Assembly (NCBI RefSeq): GCF_902729445.1 | Contig: NZ_CACVCE010000004.1 | Coordinates: 62,001-126,000, forward strand | Direction: 5' to 3' | Length of the DNA: 64,000 nucleotides | Origin: Magnetospirillum sp902729445 | Lineage (GTDB): Bacteria; Pseudomonadota; Alphaproteobacteria; Rhodospirillales; Magnetospirillaceae | Part shown: positions 1-8,237 of the stretch, one piece after another | Layout: each line of letters opens with the position of its first letter | Numbering within the stretch: position 1 is the first letter of the stretch | Translations under genes and position numbers: made by a program | Notes under the pieces: model-generated | What the model saw: only the letters and a program-made list of their open reading frames with translations | What the model was told of the DNA's origin: nothing | The model's database searches: none

Positions 1-156
1 GTGGTGATCGCGTTTGCGCCGACGCCGGCCTCGGTGGCCGACGAAATCCGCCTGGCGGCGCCCGAGAACATCTGGGCCAAGGGTCCGGTCGAGCCGCATG
101 CCATGCTGAAGATCGAGCCGGGTGAGCTGGTCAAGGTCGAGCCGGTTTCCGCCTGA
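1..156 (+). CDS. C-terminal fragment of an unidentified protein
   Basis: An open frame enters from the left edge and ends at a TGA at 154-156, giving the last 51 residues of a protein whose start lies outside the window. The visible part is acidic and hydrophobic with no motif I recognise. It ends 18 nt before the next gene, which has its own Shine-Dalgarno, so the two are probably co-transcribed. No function is proposed. Confidence 0.55.
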   Translation: MVIAFAPTPASVADEIRLAAPENIWAKGPVEPHAMLKIEPGELVKVEPVSA

Positions 157-174
157 CCTGGAACGGAGGACCCC

Positions 175-1242
175 ATGCAAAGCGTCGTCGTCCTGGGGTC
201 CGGCAAGATCGGGATCACCGTGGCGGCGATGTTGGCCGATAGCGGCGATTGGCGCGTAACTCTGGCCGATTCCCGGCCCGAAATGATGGCCGGGCAACGC
301 CGCCCCGGCCTTGAACCCATCACTCTTGACGTTACCGACCCGTTCGCGCTGCGCGCGGCGCTGTCGGGTCATCATGCGGTGGTCTCGACGCTGCCCTACT
401 TCCTGTGCGCCGAGGTGGCCGAGGCCGCCCTGGCCGAGGGTGTCCACTATTTCGATCCGACCGAGGACATCGCCACCGCCCACGCCATCCGCAAGCTGGC
501 CCAAGGGGCGGCAACCGTGGCGGTGCCGCAATGCGGCCTGGCGCCAGGCTTCGTCTCGATCGCGGCGAAAAGCCTGGCCGACGGCTTCGACGAGATCCTG
601 GATGTGCGCCTGCGGGTCGGCGCCCTTCCGCAATATCCCGACAACGCCTTGAAATATAACCTGACCTGGAGCACCGACGGGCTGATCAATGAATATTGCA
701 ACCCCTGTCAATCGGTGGTTGACGGTCGGCTGATCGAGGTGCTGCCGTTGGAAGGGCTGGAACATTTCTCGCTCGACGGCATCGCCTACGAGGCGTTTTC
801 CACCTCGGGCGGCGTGGGAACCCTGTGCGAGACCCTGGCCGGCCGGGTCCGCAATCTCGATTACAAGACGGTGCGCTATCCCGGCCATCGCGACCTGATT
901 CGCATGCTGGCCCGCGACCTGAAGCTGGCGGAGCGGCGCGAGCTGTTTCGCGACGTCATCGAGAACGCCATCCCGATCACCCGCCAGGACGTGGTGCTGA
1001 TCTTCGTCACCGTGGTCGGGCGCAAGAGCGGGCGGCTGATGCAGGAAAGCTGGGTCCGCAAGATCTATGGCGACGATTGCCCGGGCGGGCGTTCGGCCAT
1101 CCAGAAGACCACTGCCGGGGCCATCTGCGCCATGGTCGATCTGCATCAACGGGGCCAGATCCCGCAGACCGGCTTCGTGTGCCAGGAACAGGTGTCGTTG
1201 TCCGATTTCCTGGCCAACCGCTTCGGCGCCGTCTATGCCTGA
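175..1242 (+). CDS. Saccharopine dehydrogenase-like NAD(P)-dependent reductase
   Basis: A 355-residue protein with an N-terminal Rossmann fold: residues about 4-16 read VVVLGSGKIGITV, the GxGxxG dinucleotide-binding loop. The remainder matches the saccharopine dehydrogenase / carboxynorspermidine synthase fold family, which reduces imines formed between an aldehyde and an amino acid or polyamine. It is somewhat shorter than typical carboxynorspermidine synthases, so the substrate is not assigned. The ATG at 175 follows a GGAGGA ribosome site at the usual spacing. No signal peptide is seen, so it should be cytoplasmic. The upstream gene fragment is close enough for an operon. The fold is fairly sure; the reaction is not. 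Confidence 0.75.
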   Translation: MQSVVVLGSGKIGITVAAMLADSGDWRVTLADSRPEMMAGQRRPGLEPITLDVTDPFALRAALSGHHAVVSTLPYFLCAEVAEAALAEGVHYFDPTEDIATAHAIRKLAQGAATVAVPQCGLAPGFVSIAAKSLADGFDEILDVRLRVGALPQYPDNALKYNLTWSTDGLINEYCNPCQSVVDGRLIEVLPLEGLEHFSLDGIAYEAFSTSGGVGTLCETLAGRVRNLDYKTVRYPGHRDLIRMLARDLKLAERRELFRDVIENAIPITRQDVVLIFVTVVGRKSGRLMQESWVRKIYGDDCPGGRSAIQKTTAGAICAMVDLHQRGQIPQTGFVCQEQVSLSDFLANRFGAVYA

Positions 1243-1252
1243 AGGAATGAGG

Positions 1253-1280
1253 TTGCGAAGCCCCTCGGCTGTCCTATATT
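1253..1280 (+). promoter_or_regulatory. Promoter of the small lipoprotein, predicted leaderless
   Basis: TTGCGA (1253-1258), a 16-bp spacer and TATATT (1275-1280). A start point 7-8 nt after the -10 falls on the ATG at 1288, and no ribosome-binding site precedes that ATG. The transcript would therefore be leaderless or nearly so. Confidence 0.5.
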
Positions 1281-1287
1281 CGTCGCC

Positions 1288-1545
1288 ATGAAACGCATCG
1301 CCGCCCTTCTTTCCCTTTGTGTGGTCCTGTCGGCCTGTGCGGTGGTCGATTTGGCCGCCCATGGCGTCAAGGAATACGAACGCTCGCGCGGCGAGAACGG
1401 CGCGCCGCCCGAGGATGAACTGCACGCCAGCTCTCAGGCGGCACAACCCGCGTCGGCGCAGAGGGTTCCGCTGGTCGAGCCCGCGGCCGAGCCGACCCAG
1501 CCGGTTCCGCCGCGTGAATCGGTCAATGTCGAAAGCCTGAAATAA
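1288..1545 (+). CDS. Small predicted lipoprotein
   Basis: An 85-residue protein with a type II signal peptide: MKRIAALLSLCVVLSAC carries two early positive charges, a hydrophobic stretch and an LSAC lipobox, so Cys17 should be lipidated after cleavage. Residue +2 is Ala, which favours outer-membrane sorting. The mature part is about 69 residues, rich in Glu, Pro and Ala, and probably unstructured. There is no Shine-Dalgarno; a good -10 lies only 7 nt upstream. The family is not recognised and no role is proposed beyond a cell-envelope location. Confidence 0.75.
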   Translation: MKRIAALLSLCVVLSACAVVDLAAHGVKEYERSRGENGAPPEDELHASSQAAQPASAQRVPLVEPAAEPTQPVPPRESVNVESLK

Positions 1546-1616
1546 CCCGATTTCGGCATCGCGTTACCGAGTTTGTCATGTTATGACCCGAGAAGGGGCA
1601 GCGTGACTGATGGGCA

Positions 1617-3548
1617 ATGGGTAACGCGGAAACCAGACTGACCAGGGATTTGACCATTCGCTATGTCGCCGTTCTGGCGATCATCGGCGGGCTGGCGATC
1701 GCCTCGTTCCTGGGGCTGGTCCGCATCTTGATGGATGCCGAGGCCGGCGGCGCCGTCATCGGTGTCGCCGCCCAGCAACGCCCGCTGGTCGAGCGGGTGG
1801 TGTTCGCCGTCGCCAATCTGACCCGCCCGTTGGAACCCCAGGCCCGCCTCGACGAACGCGCCGCCCTGGCCCTGGCGCTTGACCGGCTGGAATCGGCGCA
1901 TTTCGGCCTGGTCGCCGGCATGCCCGAGGTCAAGGGGGCTGCGCCGCCATCGGCGGCGATCAAGGCGCTGCTGTTCGGTCCCGATGGCCGGTTGGATCAC
2001 GAGATGCGGGGCTTCGTCGGCCAGGCCCGCGCCGTGCTGGCCAAGGCCGACCAGCGCCTGCCCGCCGACGATACCGACGCCAAGGCTTTGTCGCCGAGCC
2101 GGGTCGAGCCCTTGCTGGTCCTGCTGGATCGGCTGGTGACCCGTTACCGCGAGGAAAACGACAAGCGGCTGCGGCGCTTGTTCCTGTTTCACGGGGCTGC
2201 CCTGGCCGCCACCCTGGCCTTGCTGATCCTGTCGGCGGCGATGGTGTTCCGCCCGATGGTCAGCCGCATCAAGGACGATCTGGCCGAACGGGTCAAGGCG
2301 GCCCGCAAGCTCAAGGAATCCGAGGAACGGCTGTGGCGCATCCTCGAGGAAAGCCCGGTCGGCGTGTCGGTGTCGCGGCGCAGCGACGGCGCCGTGGTGT
2401 TCGCCAATTCCCGCTTCGTCGACATCATCAACACCACCCGCGATGACCTGATCGGCCACCCGGCCCGCGACCTGTTCCGTAACGAGAGCCAGCGCAAGGC
2501 GGTGGTCGAGGCCCTGAAGCGCGACGGCCATATCGACGATGCCGAGGTCCAGTTCATCCGCCGCGGCGGCGAGACCTTCTGGAGCCTCCTGACGCTCCGC
2601 TCGACCTTCTTCGAGGAAGAGCCGGTCAACCTGGCCTGGGTCTACGACATTTCCGCCATCAAGGCCGCCCAGGCCAAGGTCCGCCTGACCGCCCAGGTGG
2701 TGGAAAGCGCCAGCGAGGCGGTGGTGATCACCAACGCCGCCAACATCATCGAATACGTCAACCCGGCCTTCACCACCATCACCGGCTACGAATCGGCCGA
2801 AGTGATCGGGCGCGATCCCGGCTTCCTGAGTTCCGGCCGCCACGATGCCGATTTCTATCAGACGATGTGGGATGATCTGCGCGCCACCGGCCGCTGGCGC
2901 GGCGAGATTTGGAACCGTCGCAAGTCGGGCGAGTTCTATGCCGAGCAATTGTCGATCGTCGCCCTGATGAGCGATGACGGCCAGGCGGTCACCCACTATA
3001 TCGCCATCTTCTCGGACATCACCAACCGCAAGGAAGACGAGGAGCGGATCTGGCGCCAGGCCAATTACGACGCCTTGACCGGTTTGCCCAACCGGTCCTT
3101 GTTCACCGACCGGCTGCAGCAGGCGGTGCGGCAAAGCCAGCGCGATGGCAGCCGGTTTGCCCTGATGTTCCTGGACCTCGACGGCTTCAAGGCGGTCAAC
3201 GACACCCTGGGCCATGCCGCCGGCGACGAATTGCTGCAGCAGGCGGCCAAGCGGCTGGAAGATTGCGTGCGCGCCTCGGACACGGTGTCGCGCCTGGCCG
3301 GCGACGAGTTCACCTGCATCATCCCCGGCGTGCACGGCAAGGCCGACGTCGAGCGGGTCGCGGCCAAGATTCTGGAAGAGTTGGCCCAACCGTTCGAGCT
3401 CGAGGCGGGCAGGGCGGACGTGCGGGGCTCGATCGGCATCGCCATCTTCCCCGACGACGCCGATACCGGACCCGCCCTGGTCGGGCGCGCCGACGAGGCG
3501 ATGTACGCGGTCAAGAAATCCGGGAAGAACGCCTTCCGCTTCGCCTGA
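1617..3548 (+). CDS. Membrane PAS-PAS-GGDEF diguanylate cyclase
   Basis: A 643-residue sensor-cyclase predicted to make c-di-GMP from two GTP. Transmembrane helices lie at about residues 18-38 and 190-212 with a periplasmic segment between them. Two PAS domains follow (about 235-350 and 360-470), then a GGDEF domain (about 480-643). The active-site loop reads AGDEF near residue 561. A product-inhibition I-site, RASD, sits exactly five residues before it, so feedback inhibition is likely. There is no EAL domain. The ATG at 1617 has a modest purine-rich site upstream. The gene ends against a hemerythrin on the other strand, and its last codons are duplicated downstream. Confidence 0.9.
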   Translation: MGNAETRLTRDLTIRYVAVLAIIGGLAIASFLGLVRILMDAEAGGAVIGVAAQQRPLVERVVFAVANLTRPLEPQARLDERAALALALDRLESAHFGLVAGMPEVKGAAPPSAAIKALLFGPDGRLDHEMRGFVGQARAVLAKADQRLPADDTDAKALSPSRVEPLLVLLDRLVTRYREENDKRLRRLFLFHGAALAATLALLILSAAMVFRPMVSRIKDDLAERVKAARKLKESEERLWRILEESPVGVSVSRRSDGAVVFANSRFVDIINTTRDDLIGHPARDLFRNESQRKAVVEALKRDGHIDDAEVQFIRRGGETFWSLLTLRSTFFEEEPVNLAWVYDISAIKAAQAKVRLTAQVVESASEAVVITNAANIIEYVNPAFTTITGYESAEVIGRDPGFLSSGRHDADFYQTMWDDLRATGRWRGEIWNRRKSGEFYAEQLSIVALMSDDGQAVTHYIAIFSDITNRKEDEERIWRQANYDALTGLPNRSLFTDRLQQAVRQSQRDGSRFALMFLDLDGFKAVNDTLGHAAGDELLQQAAKRLEDCVRASDTVSRLAGDEFTCIIPGVHGKADVERVAAKILEELAQPFELEAGRADVRGSIGIAIFPDDADTGPALVGRADEAMYAVKKSGKNAFRFA

Positions 3549-3562
3549 TCTAACAGGCTGCG
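3528..3562 (+). repeat. Direct repeat, copy A (gene-end junction)
   Basis: These bases cover the last codons and stop of the cyclase gene and the few bases beyond it. The same sequence recurs at 3727-3769 with a 6-nt and a 2-nt insertion. The two copies flank a 165-bp insert with REP-like palindromes. Confidence 0.75.
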
Positions 3563-3744
3563 GAAAAACACCGATCTGGTGTCCGAACGCCCCATTTTGT
3601 CATGCCCGGACTTGATCCGGGCATCCACGCGGCGCCGCCTAACTATCCGTTTCCAATGGAATTTTTGCGAAGACACGTGGATGGCCGGGTCAAGCCCGGC
3701 CATGACGGATTGAGCAAGCTGACAGCAACGCCGAGTTTTTCCGC
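3560..3744. mobile_element. Possible small non-autonomous insert (REP/MITE-like)
   Basis: The segment between the two junction copies is bounded by a perfect 10-bp inverted repeat, GCGGAAAAAC at 3560-3569 and its complement at 3735-3744. It contains a long palindrome (3599-3706) and no coding capacity. The flanking duplication of the convergent gene ends is what an insertion or a tandem-duplication event would leave. The mobile interpretation is inference. Confidence 0.4.
3599..3706. repeat. REP-like long inverted repeat, copy 1
   Basis: Two 31-bp arms (3599-3629 and 3676-3706) are near-complementary, and each is itself a hairpin of the form GCCCGG-N-CCGGGC. The arms are separated by 46 bp. 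A closely related, more compact element lies at 16285-16342. Both sit in intergenic space at the ends of convergent genes, as REP/BIME elements do. Transcripts from either side would fold strongly here, so it may also stabilise 3' ends or terminate. Confidence 0.7.
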
Positions 3745-3769
3745 TTCGCCTGATCTAACTCAGGCTGCG
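3727..3769 (+). repeat. Direct repeat, copy B (gene-end junction)
   Basis: Second copy of the junction at 3528-3562. It holds a relic of the cyclase C-terminal codons including the TGA, plus the true stop codon and last codons of the hemerythrin on the minus strand. Confidence 0.75.
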
Positions 3770-4174
3770 CAGGAACGGCTTGAACGGGCGGTCGTTGACG
3801 CGGACATGGTCCAGCAGCCATTCGCGCATGAATTGGGTGGTCTCGGTCACCAATTGGTGGGTCGCCGCGTCGTCCTCGTCGGCCTGGTCGAAGCGGTCGC
3901 GCAAGGTTTCGGCCTGGACCAGCAGGCGGTCATGGTCGGCCTTGTGCAAGGCCAGGCCCGGATAGCCGTGGCGATCCAGCAGCCGCTCTTCCGCGATGAA
4001 GTGGGCCTTGGTGCGCAGGATCAGGCGATCCAACAGGCCGGCCAGCTCCTCCAGGGGGGCGCCCCGATCGACAGCACTCAGATAGTGATTGCAATATTCG
4101 ACCATCTCGCGATGGTCCTTGTCGATCGTCGGCAGGCCCAGTTGGTATTCCTCGCACCATTCGATGATTGGCAT
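3755..4174 (-). CDS. Bacteriohemerythrin
   Basis: A 139-residue single-domain hemerythrin that should bind O2 at a non-haem diiron site. All seven ligands are present: His21, His58, Glu62, His77, His81, His123 and Asp128 (HxxxE, HxxxH and HxxxxD spacing). I chose the ATG at 4174 because it has an AGGGA ribosome site 6 nt upstream and because the ligand numbering then matches the hemerythrin domain at 32780. A GTG at 4201 or an ATG at 4195 would add 7-9 residues. It lies 33 nt downstream of the glycosylase gene on the same strand. Likely roles are O2 sensing, storage or delivery; which one is not visible. Confidence 0.9.
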   Translation of the reverse strand: MPIIEWCEEYQLGLPTIDKDHREMVEYCNHYLSAVDRGAPLEELAGLLDRLILRTKAHFIAEERLLDRHGYPGLALHKADHDRLLVQAETLRDRFDQADEDDAATHQLVTETTQFMREWLLDHVRVNDRPFKPFLRSLS

Positions 4175-4207
4175 GGCCCGTCCCTGATTCCCCATTCCCA
4201 CTTGGAT

Positions 4208-4855
4208 TTAGGGCTTCCCGGCCGTCCTGTCCAGAAGGGTGGCAAGCGCCTGATGAAACATCGCCTCGGTCAGGCGCCCGGTATTGGTGTTGTAGCGCGA
4301 GCAATGATAGCTGTCGGTCATGATCAGGCCACCCGGAAGGGTGTGAACCGCACCGTGGGCGAACACGAAGGCGGACTTGCGTAAGGATAGCGCCGTCAAT
4401 ACCGCCTGATGGGCGTCGCGGCCGATGGCGAACAGGCCGGCCAGGTTGGGCATGGCCCGGATCTCGGCGGCCAGGAACGGCAGGCAGGCCTTGAATTCGG
4501 CCGGCAGCGGCTTGTTGGCCGGCGGCACGCAACGCACCGCGTTGGTGATCCGCGCGTCCTGCAAGGTGAAGCCGTCGGCGGGGTCGGCGCCATAGGTGCC
4601 GGTGGCCAAGCCGACGGACTTCAACGACGGATAAAGCAGGTCGCCGGCATAATCGCCGGTGAACGGCCGGCCGGTGCGGTTGGCGCCCTTCAGGCCGGGG
4701 GCCAGGCCGACGAACAGGAAGCGCGCCGACAAATCGCCGAACGAGGCGACGGCGCCGTTGTGCCAAGTGGGCTGGGCCGCGCGGTTGGTGTTGCGGTATT
4801 CGACCAGGCGGGGGCACAGGGCGCAATCGCGCCCGGGACACTCAGGCGGGGTCAC
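4208..4855 (-). CDS. Family 5 uracil-DNA glycosylase (UdgB)
   Basis: A 215-residue DNA-repair glycosylase that removes uracil and related deaminated bases. The active-site segment reads GLAPGLKGANRTGRPFTGD, with Ala-Pro-Gly where family 4 has Gly-Glu-Ala-Pro; this and the HCSRYNTNTGRLT motif near the C terminus fit family 5. Cysteines in DCALCPRL and RCVPP are candidates for the 4Fe-4S cluster of families 4 and 5. The ATG at 4855 lies inside the end of the NYN-domain gene (14-bp overlap), so the two are translationally coupled. A hemerythrin follows. Confidence 0.88.
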   Translation of the reverse strand: MTPPECPGRDCALCPRLVEYRNTNRAAQPTWHNGAVASFGDLSARFLFVGLAPGLKGANRTGRPFTGDYAGDLLYPSLKSVGLATGTYGADPADGFTLQDARITNAVRCVPPANKPLPAEFKACLPFLAAEIRAMPNLAGLFAIGRDAHQAVLTALSLRKSAFVFAHGAVHTLPGGLIMTDSYHCSRYNTNTGRLTEAMFHQALATLLDRTAGKP

Positions 4856-5408
4856 GGGGCATCGCCGGGTCGCGTGGGCCGCCCGAGCGGGCGATCTGGG
4901 ATTCCAGGTCCAGCAGCTCGATGAAGGTGTCGGCCTGGCGGCGCAATTCGTCGGCGATCATCGGCGGCTGCGACCGGATGGTCGACACCACCGAGACGCG
5001 GACCCCCTTGCGCTGCACCGCCTCGACCAGGCGGCGGAAATCGCCATCGCCGGAAAACAGCACCACATGGTCCATGTAGGGGGCCATCTCCATCACGTCG
5101 ATGGCCAGCTCGATGTCCATGTTGCCCTTGATCTTGCGCCGGCCCAGCGCGTCGGTGAATTCCTTGGTCGGCTTGGTGACCATGGTGTAGCCGTTGTAAT
5201 CCAGCCAATCGACCAGCGGACGGATCGGCGAATATTCCTGATCCTCGATCAGGGCGGTGTAATAGAAGGCGCGGATCAGCCGGCCCTTCGAGGCGAACAG
5301 CTGCAACAGCCGCTTATAGTCGATGTCGAAACCCAGCGCCTTGGCGGCGGCATAGAGGTTCGAGCCGTCGATGAACAGGCCGACCCGTTCGGTGTCATAG
5401 AAATGCAT
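4842..5408 (-). CDS. NYN-domain (LabA/DUF88-like) protein, putative nuclease
   Basis: A 188-residue PIN-like NYN domain. It has the N-terminal acidic motif GLFIDGSNLY (Asp near residue 12), a central NMDIELAIDV (Asp/Glu) and FSGDGDF (two Asp), the residues expected to hold a metal in this nuclease-like fold. The family includes LabA and DUF88 proteins, for which RNA cleavage or binding is proposed. I prefer the ATG at 5408, where homology to the fold begins; the frame stays open for 27 more codons upstream without a good ribosome site. Its end overlaps the start of udgB by 14 bp. Confidence 0.8.
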   Translation of the reverse strand: MHFYDTERVGLFIDGSNLYAAAKALGFDIDYKRLLQLFASKGRLIRAFYYTALIEDQEYSPIRPLVDWLDYNGYTMVTKPTKEFTDALGRRKIKGNMDIELAIDVMEMAPYMDHVVLFSGDGDFRRLVEAVQRKGVRVSVVSTIRSQPPMIADELRRQADTFIELLDLESQIARSGGPRDPAMPRDPA

Positions 5409-5511
5409 GGCAATCTCTACTAAATATAGGATGTGGCGGAAACGCGCCGGGAATAAGCCTAACCTAGGCATCATGGCGGCGGACCGCAAGGACCTTCGAG
5501 TCCGGCAGGTC

Positions 5512-5541
5512 TTGCCTTTTGTGGTGAGGCTGCTCTATAAG
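5512..5541 (+). promoter_or_regulatory. Predicted sigma-70 promoter of rpoZ-spoT
   Basis: TTGCCT (5512-5517), an 18-bp spacer and TATAAG (5536-5541), about 43 nt before the rpoZ ATG. The region 5409-5584 otherwise holds only the divergent 5' end of the NYN gene and a GAGGAAA ribosome site for rpoZ. Confidence 0.45.
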
Positions 5542-5584
5542 CTGGACTCTTTTTTCAGGTCAAATCTCAGTTCGAGGAAAATTC

Positions 5585-5980
5585 ATGGCTCGCGTTACGG
5601 TCGAAGATTGCGTCGTCAAGGTTCCCAATCGCTTCGAGCTGGTTCTGATCGCCGCTCAGCGCGCGCGCGACATCTCGTCGGGCGGCCGCATCACCGTCGA
5701 ACGCGACAACGACAAGAACCCCGTCGTCGCCCTGCGTGAGATCGCCGACGAGACCATCGGCCTCGACCCCTTGCGCAACGCGCTGGTCCAGGGCCTGCAG
5801 AAGCACGTCGAGAATGACGAGCCGGAAGAGGACGAGATGGAATCCTTCATGCCCGAGGGTGACCTGGGCTTCGAGGCGATGGCCTCGGAAGAGGATGCCG
5901 ACGAGGCCGGCCTGACCGTCACCGACGGCGCCGATTTCGATCCCTCGGCCGGCGACCTCGCCGACGGGGACGTGGACTAA
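5585..5980 (+). CDS. rpoZ: RNA polymerase omega subunit
   Basis: A 131-residue protein whose first 60 residues are the omega fold: MARVTVEDCVVKVPNRFELV and then a segment with AAQRARDIS. Omega helps assemble beta-prime into core RNA polymerase and forms part of a ppGpp-binding site. The C-terminal half is a long acidic tail (EEDEMES, EEDADE), as in other alphaproteobacterial omega subunits. A GAGGAAA site precedes the ATG. The spoT homologue follows on the same strand, the classical rpoZ-spoT arrangement that pairs ppGpp metabolism with one of its targets. Confidence 0.95.
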   Translation: MARVTVEDCVVKVPNRFELVLIAAQRARDISSGGRITVERDNDKNPVVALREIADETIGLDPLRNALVQGLQKHVENDEPEEDEMESFMPEGDLGFEAMASEEDADEAGLTVTDGADFDPSAGDLADGDVD

Positions 5981-6067
5981 CCCGATGCGGGCGGCGACGG
6001 CCCAGCCCCATCGCCAAGCGCCGCCCACCATGCCGCGCCACGGAAGGCCTTGGCCCGAGGTGGCGCC

Positions 6068-8221
6068 ATGATGCGTCAGTTCGAACTGGTCGAGCGGGTC
6101 AAATCCTATGACCCGGCCGCCGACGAGGACGCCATCAATCGCGCCTATGTCTTCGCCATGAAGATGCACGGCTCGCAGAAGCGGGCCTCGGGCGATCCCT
6201 ATTTCTCGCACCCCATCGAAGTGGCGGGCATCCTGACCCGCTACCGCCTCGATTCCGCCTCGATCATCACCGCGCTGCTGCACGACACCATCGAGGACAC
6301 GCCGGCGACGCTGGACGATCTGGAAAAGCTGTTCGGGCCGGAAATCGCCCGGCTGGTCGATGGCGTCACCAAGCTTTCCCGTATCGAGCTGCAATCCGAC
6401 CACGCCAAGCAGGCGGAAAACCTGCGCAAACTCGTCATCGCCATGAGCGAGGACATCCGCGTCCTTTTGGTCAAGCTGGCCGACCGCGTCCACAACATGC
6501 GCACGCTCAGCTATATCGCCAATCCCGACAAGCGCCGCCGTATCGCGCTTGAGACCATGGAAATCTATGCTCCGCTGGCCGAACGCATCGGCATGCAGGA
6601 AATCAAGATGGAGCTGGAGGACCTGGCCTTCGCCGAACTGCACGGCGATGCGCGCGGGTCCATCATCGCCCGGCTGAATTTCCTGCGCGAGCAGGGCGGC
6701 GACCTGATCGGTCGCATCCTGGAAGAACTGCGCAAGACCTTCGAGGAAGCCGGCGTCAAGGCCACGGTGTCGGGACGCGAGAAGACGCCTTACTCGATCT
6801 GGCTGAAGATGCAGCGCAAGAATGTCGGCTTCGAGCAATTGTCCGACATCATGGCCTTCCGCGTCGTGGTCGATTCCATGGAGGATTGCTACCGGGCCCT
6901 GGGCGTCATCCATTCGAAATATCCGATGGTGCCCAACCGCTTCAAGGACTACATCTCGACGCCCAAGCCCAACGGCTACCGTTCCTTGCATACCGGCGTG
7001 TTCGGACCCGAGCGTCACCGCATCGAAGTGCAGATTCGCACGGATGAAATGCACGAAGTGTCCGAGTTGGGCGTCGCCGCCCACTGGAAATACAAGTCCG
7101 GCGGCGGCCGCATGACCGACGGGCGGCAATATCGCTGGCTGCGTGAGCTGCTGGACATCCTGGAACACGCCTCGAACCCCGACGAATTCCTTGAGCACAC
7201 CAAGCTCGAGATGTTCCAGGACCAGGTGTTCTGCTTCACGCCGAAGGGCGACCTGATCTCGCTGCCGTCGGGGGCGACCCCGGTCGATTTCGCCTATGCC
7301 GTCCATTCCGATGTCGGCGACACCTGCGTCGGCGCCAAGATCAACGGCCGCATCATGCCGCTTCGGTCGCGCCTGCATAACGGCGATCAGGTCGAGGTGA
7401 TCACCTCGAAGGCGCAGACCCCCAACCCGACCTGGGAACGCTTCGTCGTCTCGGGCAAGGCGCGAGCCCGTATCCGCCGCTTTGTCCGCACCCAGCAGCG
7501 CGCCCAGTATCTCGATCTGGGCCGGGCCATCCTGGTGCGCGCCTTCCGCCAGGAAGGCTATGACCTGACCGAGCGGGCGCTGGAAGGGGTGATCAAGATC
7601 TTCAAGGCGCCCACCGCCGACGATCTGATGGCCATGGTGGGCGAGGGGACGGTCACCGCCAAGGATGTGGTGTCGTCGGTGTACCCAGAGCTGAAGAACG
7701 CCCAGAAGACCGACAATGTGGTCCATCTGGGCCGCACCAAGCCCAAGCCGGCCCACGAGCGCGAGAAGCGGGGCAACGCAGTCCCGATCCGCGGCCTGAT
7801 CCCCGGCATGGCGGTGCATTTCGCCGGCTGCTGCCATCCGCTGCCGGGCGACCGCATCGTCGGCATCGTCACCACCGGCAAGGGGGTGACGGTTCACACC
7901 ATCGATTGCGAGAATCTGGAACAATATGCCGAGACGCCGGAACGCTGGCTGGATATCTCGTGGGACGAGACCGAGGGCAAGGCCCATATCGGCCGCATCG
8001 ATCTGGTGGTCAACAACGAGCCCGGCACGCTGTCGACGGTGACCACGGTGATCGCCAAGAACATGGGCAACATCACCAACCTGAAGATCACCAACCGCAC
8101 CACCGAATTCTTCGAGATGCTGATCGACATCGAGGTCCGGGACGTCAAGCACCTGACCAATGTCATCGCCGCGCTGCGCGCGACGCCCTTGATCAATTCC
8201 GTCGATCGCGCCCGCAATTAG
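6068..8221 (+). CDS. spoT: Bifunctional (p)ppGpp synthetase/hydrolase (Rsh)
   Basis: A 717-residue stringent-response enzyme. It has an N-terminal HD hydrolase domain (LLHDTIEDTPATLDDL; RVHNMRTL), a synthetase domain (NRFKDYISTPKPNGYRSLHT; VQIRTDEMHEV), a TGS domain (about residues 385-450) and a C-terminal ACT domain. The RFKD motif is the RxKD form typical of bifunctional enzymes rather than the ExDD of RelA, and the HD residues are intact, so both activities are expected. The ATG at 6068 has GAGGTG 6 nt upstream; a TTG at 6050 would add six residues and lacks a ribosome site. It is 87 nt after rpoZ and probably co-transcribed. Confidence 0.95.
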   Translation: MMRQFELVERVKSYDPAADEDAINRAYVFAMKMHGSQKRASGDPYFSHPIEVAGILTRYRLDSASIITALLHDTIEDTPATLDDLEKLFGPEIARLVDGVTKLSRIELQSDHAKQAENLRKLVIAMSEDIRVLLVKLADRVHNMRTLSYIANPDKRRRIALETMEIYAPLAERIGMQEIKMELEDLAFAELHGDARGSIIARLNFLREQGGDLIGRILEELRKTFEEAGVKATVSGREKTPYSIWLKMQRKNVGFEQLSDIMAFRVVVDSMEDCYRALGVIHSKYPMVPNRFKDYISTPKPNGYRSLHTGVFGPERHRIEVQIRTDEMHEVSELGVAAHWKYKSGGGRMTDGRQYRWLRELLDILEHASNPDEFLEHTKLEMFQDQVFCFTPKGDLISLPSGATPVDFAYAVHSDVGDTCVGAKINGRIMPLRSRLHNGDQVEVITSKAQTPNPTWERFVVSGKARARIRRFVRTQQRAQYLDLGRAILVRAFRQEGYDLTERALEGVIKIFKAPTADDLMAMVGEGTVTAKDVVSSVYPELKNAQKTDNVVHLGRTKPKPAHEREKRGNAVPIRGLIPGMAVHFAGCCHPLPGDRIVGIVTTGKGVTVHTIDCENLEQYAETPERWLDISWDETEGKAHIGRIDLVVNNEPGTLSTVTTVIAKNMGNITNLKITNRTTEFFEMLIDIEVRDVKHLTNVIAALRATPLINSVDRARN

Positions 8222-8237
8222 CCAAGGAACCATTCAC

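Noticed and set aside
1581..3389. A 602-codon minus-strand frame opposite the GGDEF gene
   Set aside because: The sense frame has two PAS domains, a GGDEF motif and an I-site; the antisense frame has no recognisable domain.
5567..8233. An 888-codon open frame on the minus strand across rpoZ-spoT
   Set aside because: It lies wholly opposite well-supported genes and its translation is low-complexity (His/Gly/Asp-rich), as expected of an antisense frame in GC-rich DNA.
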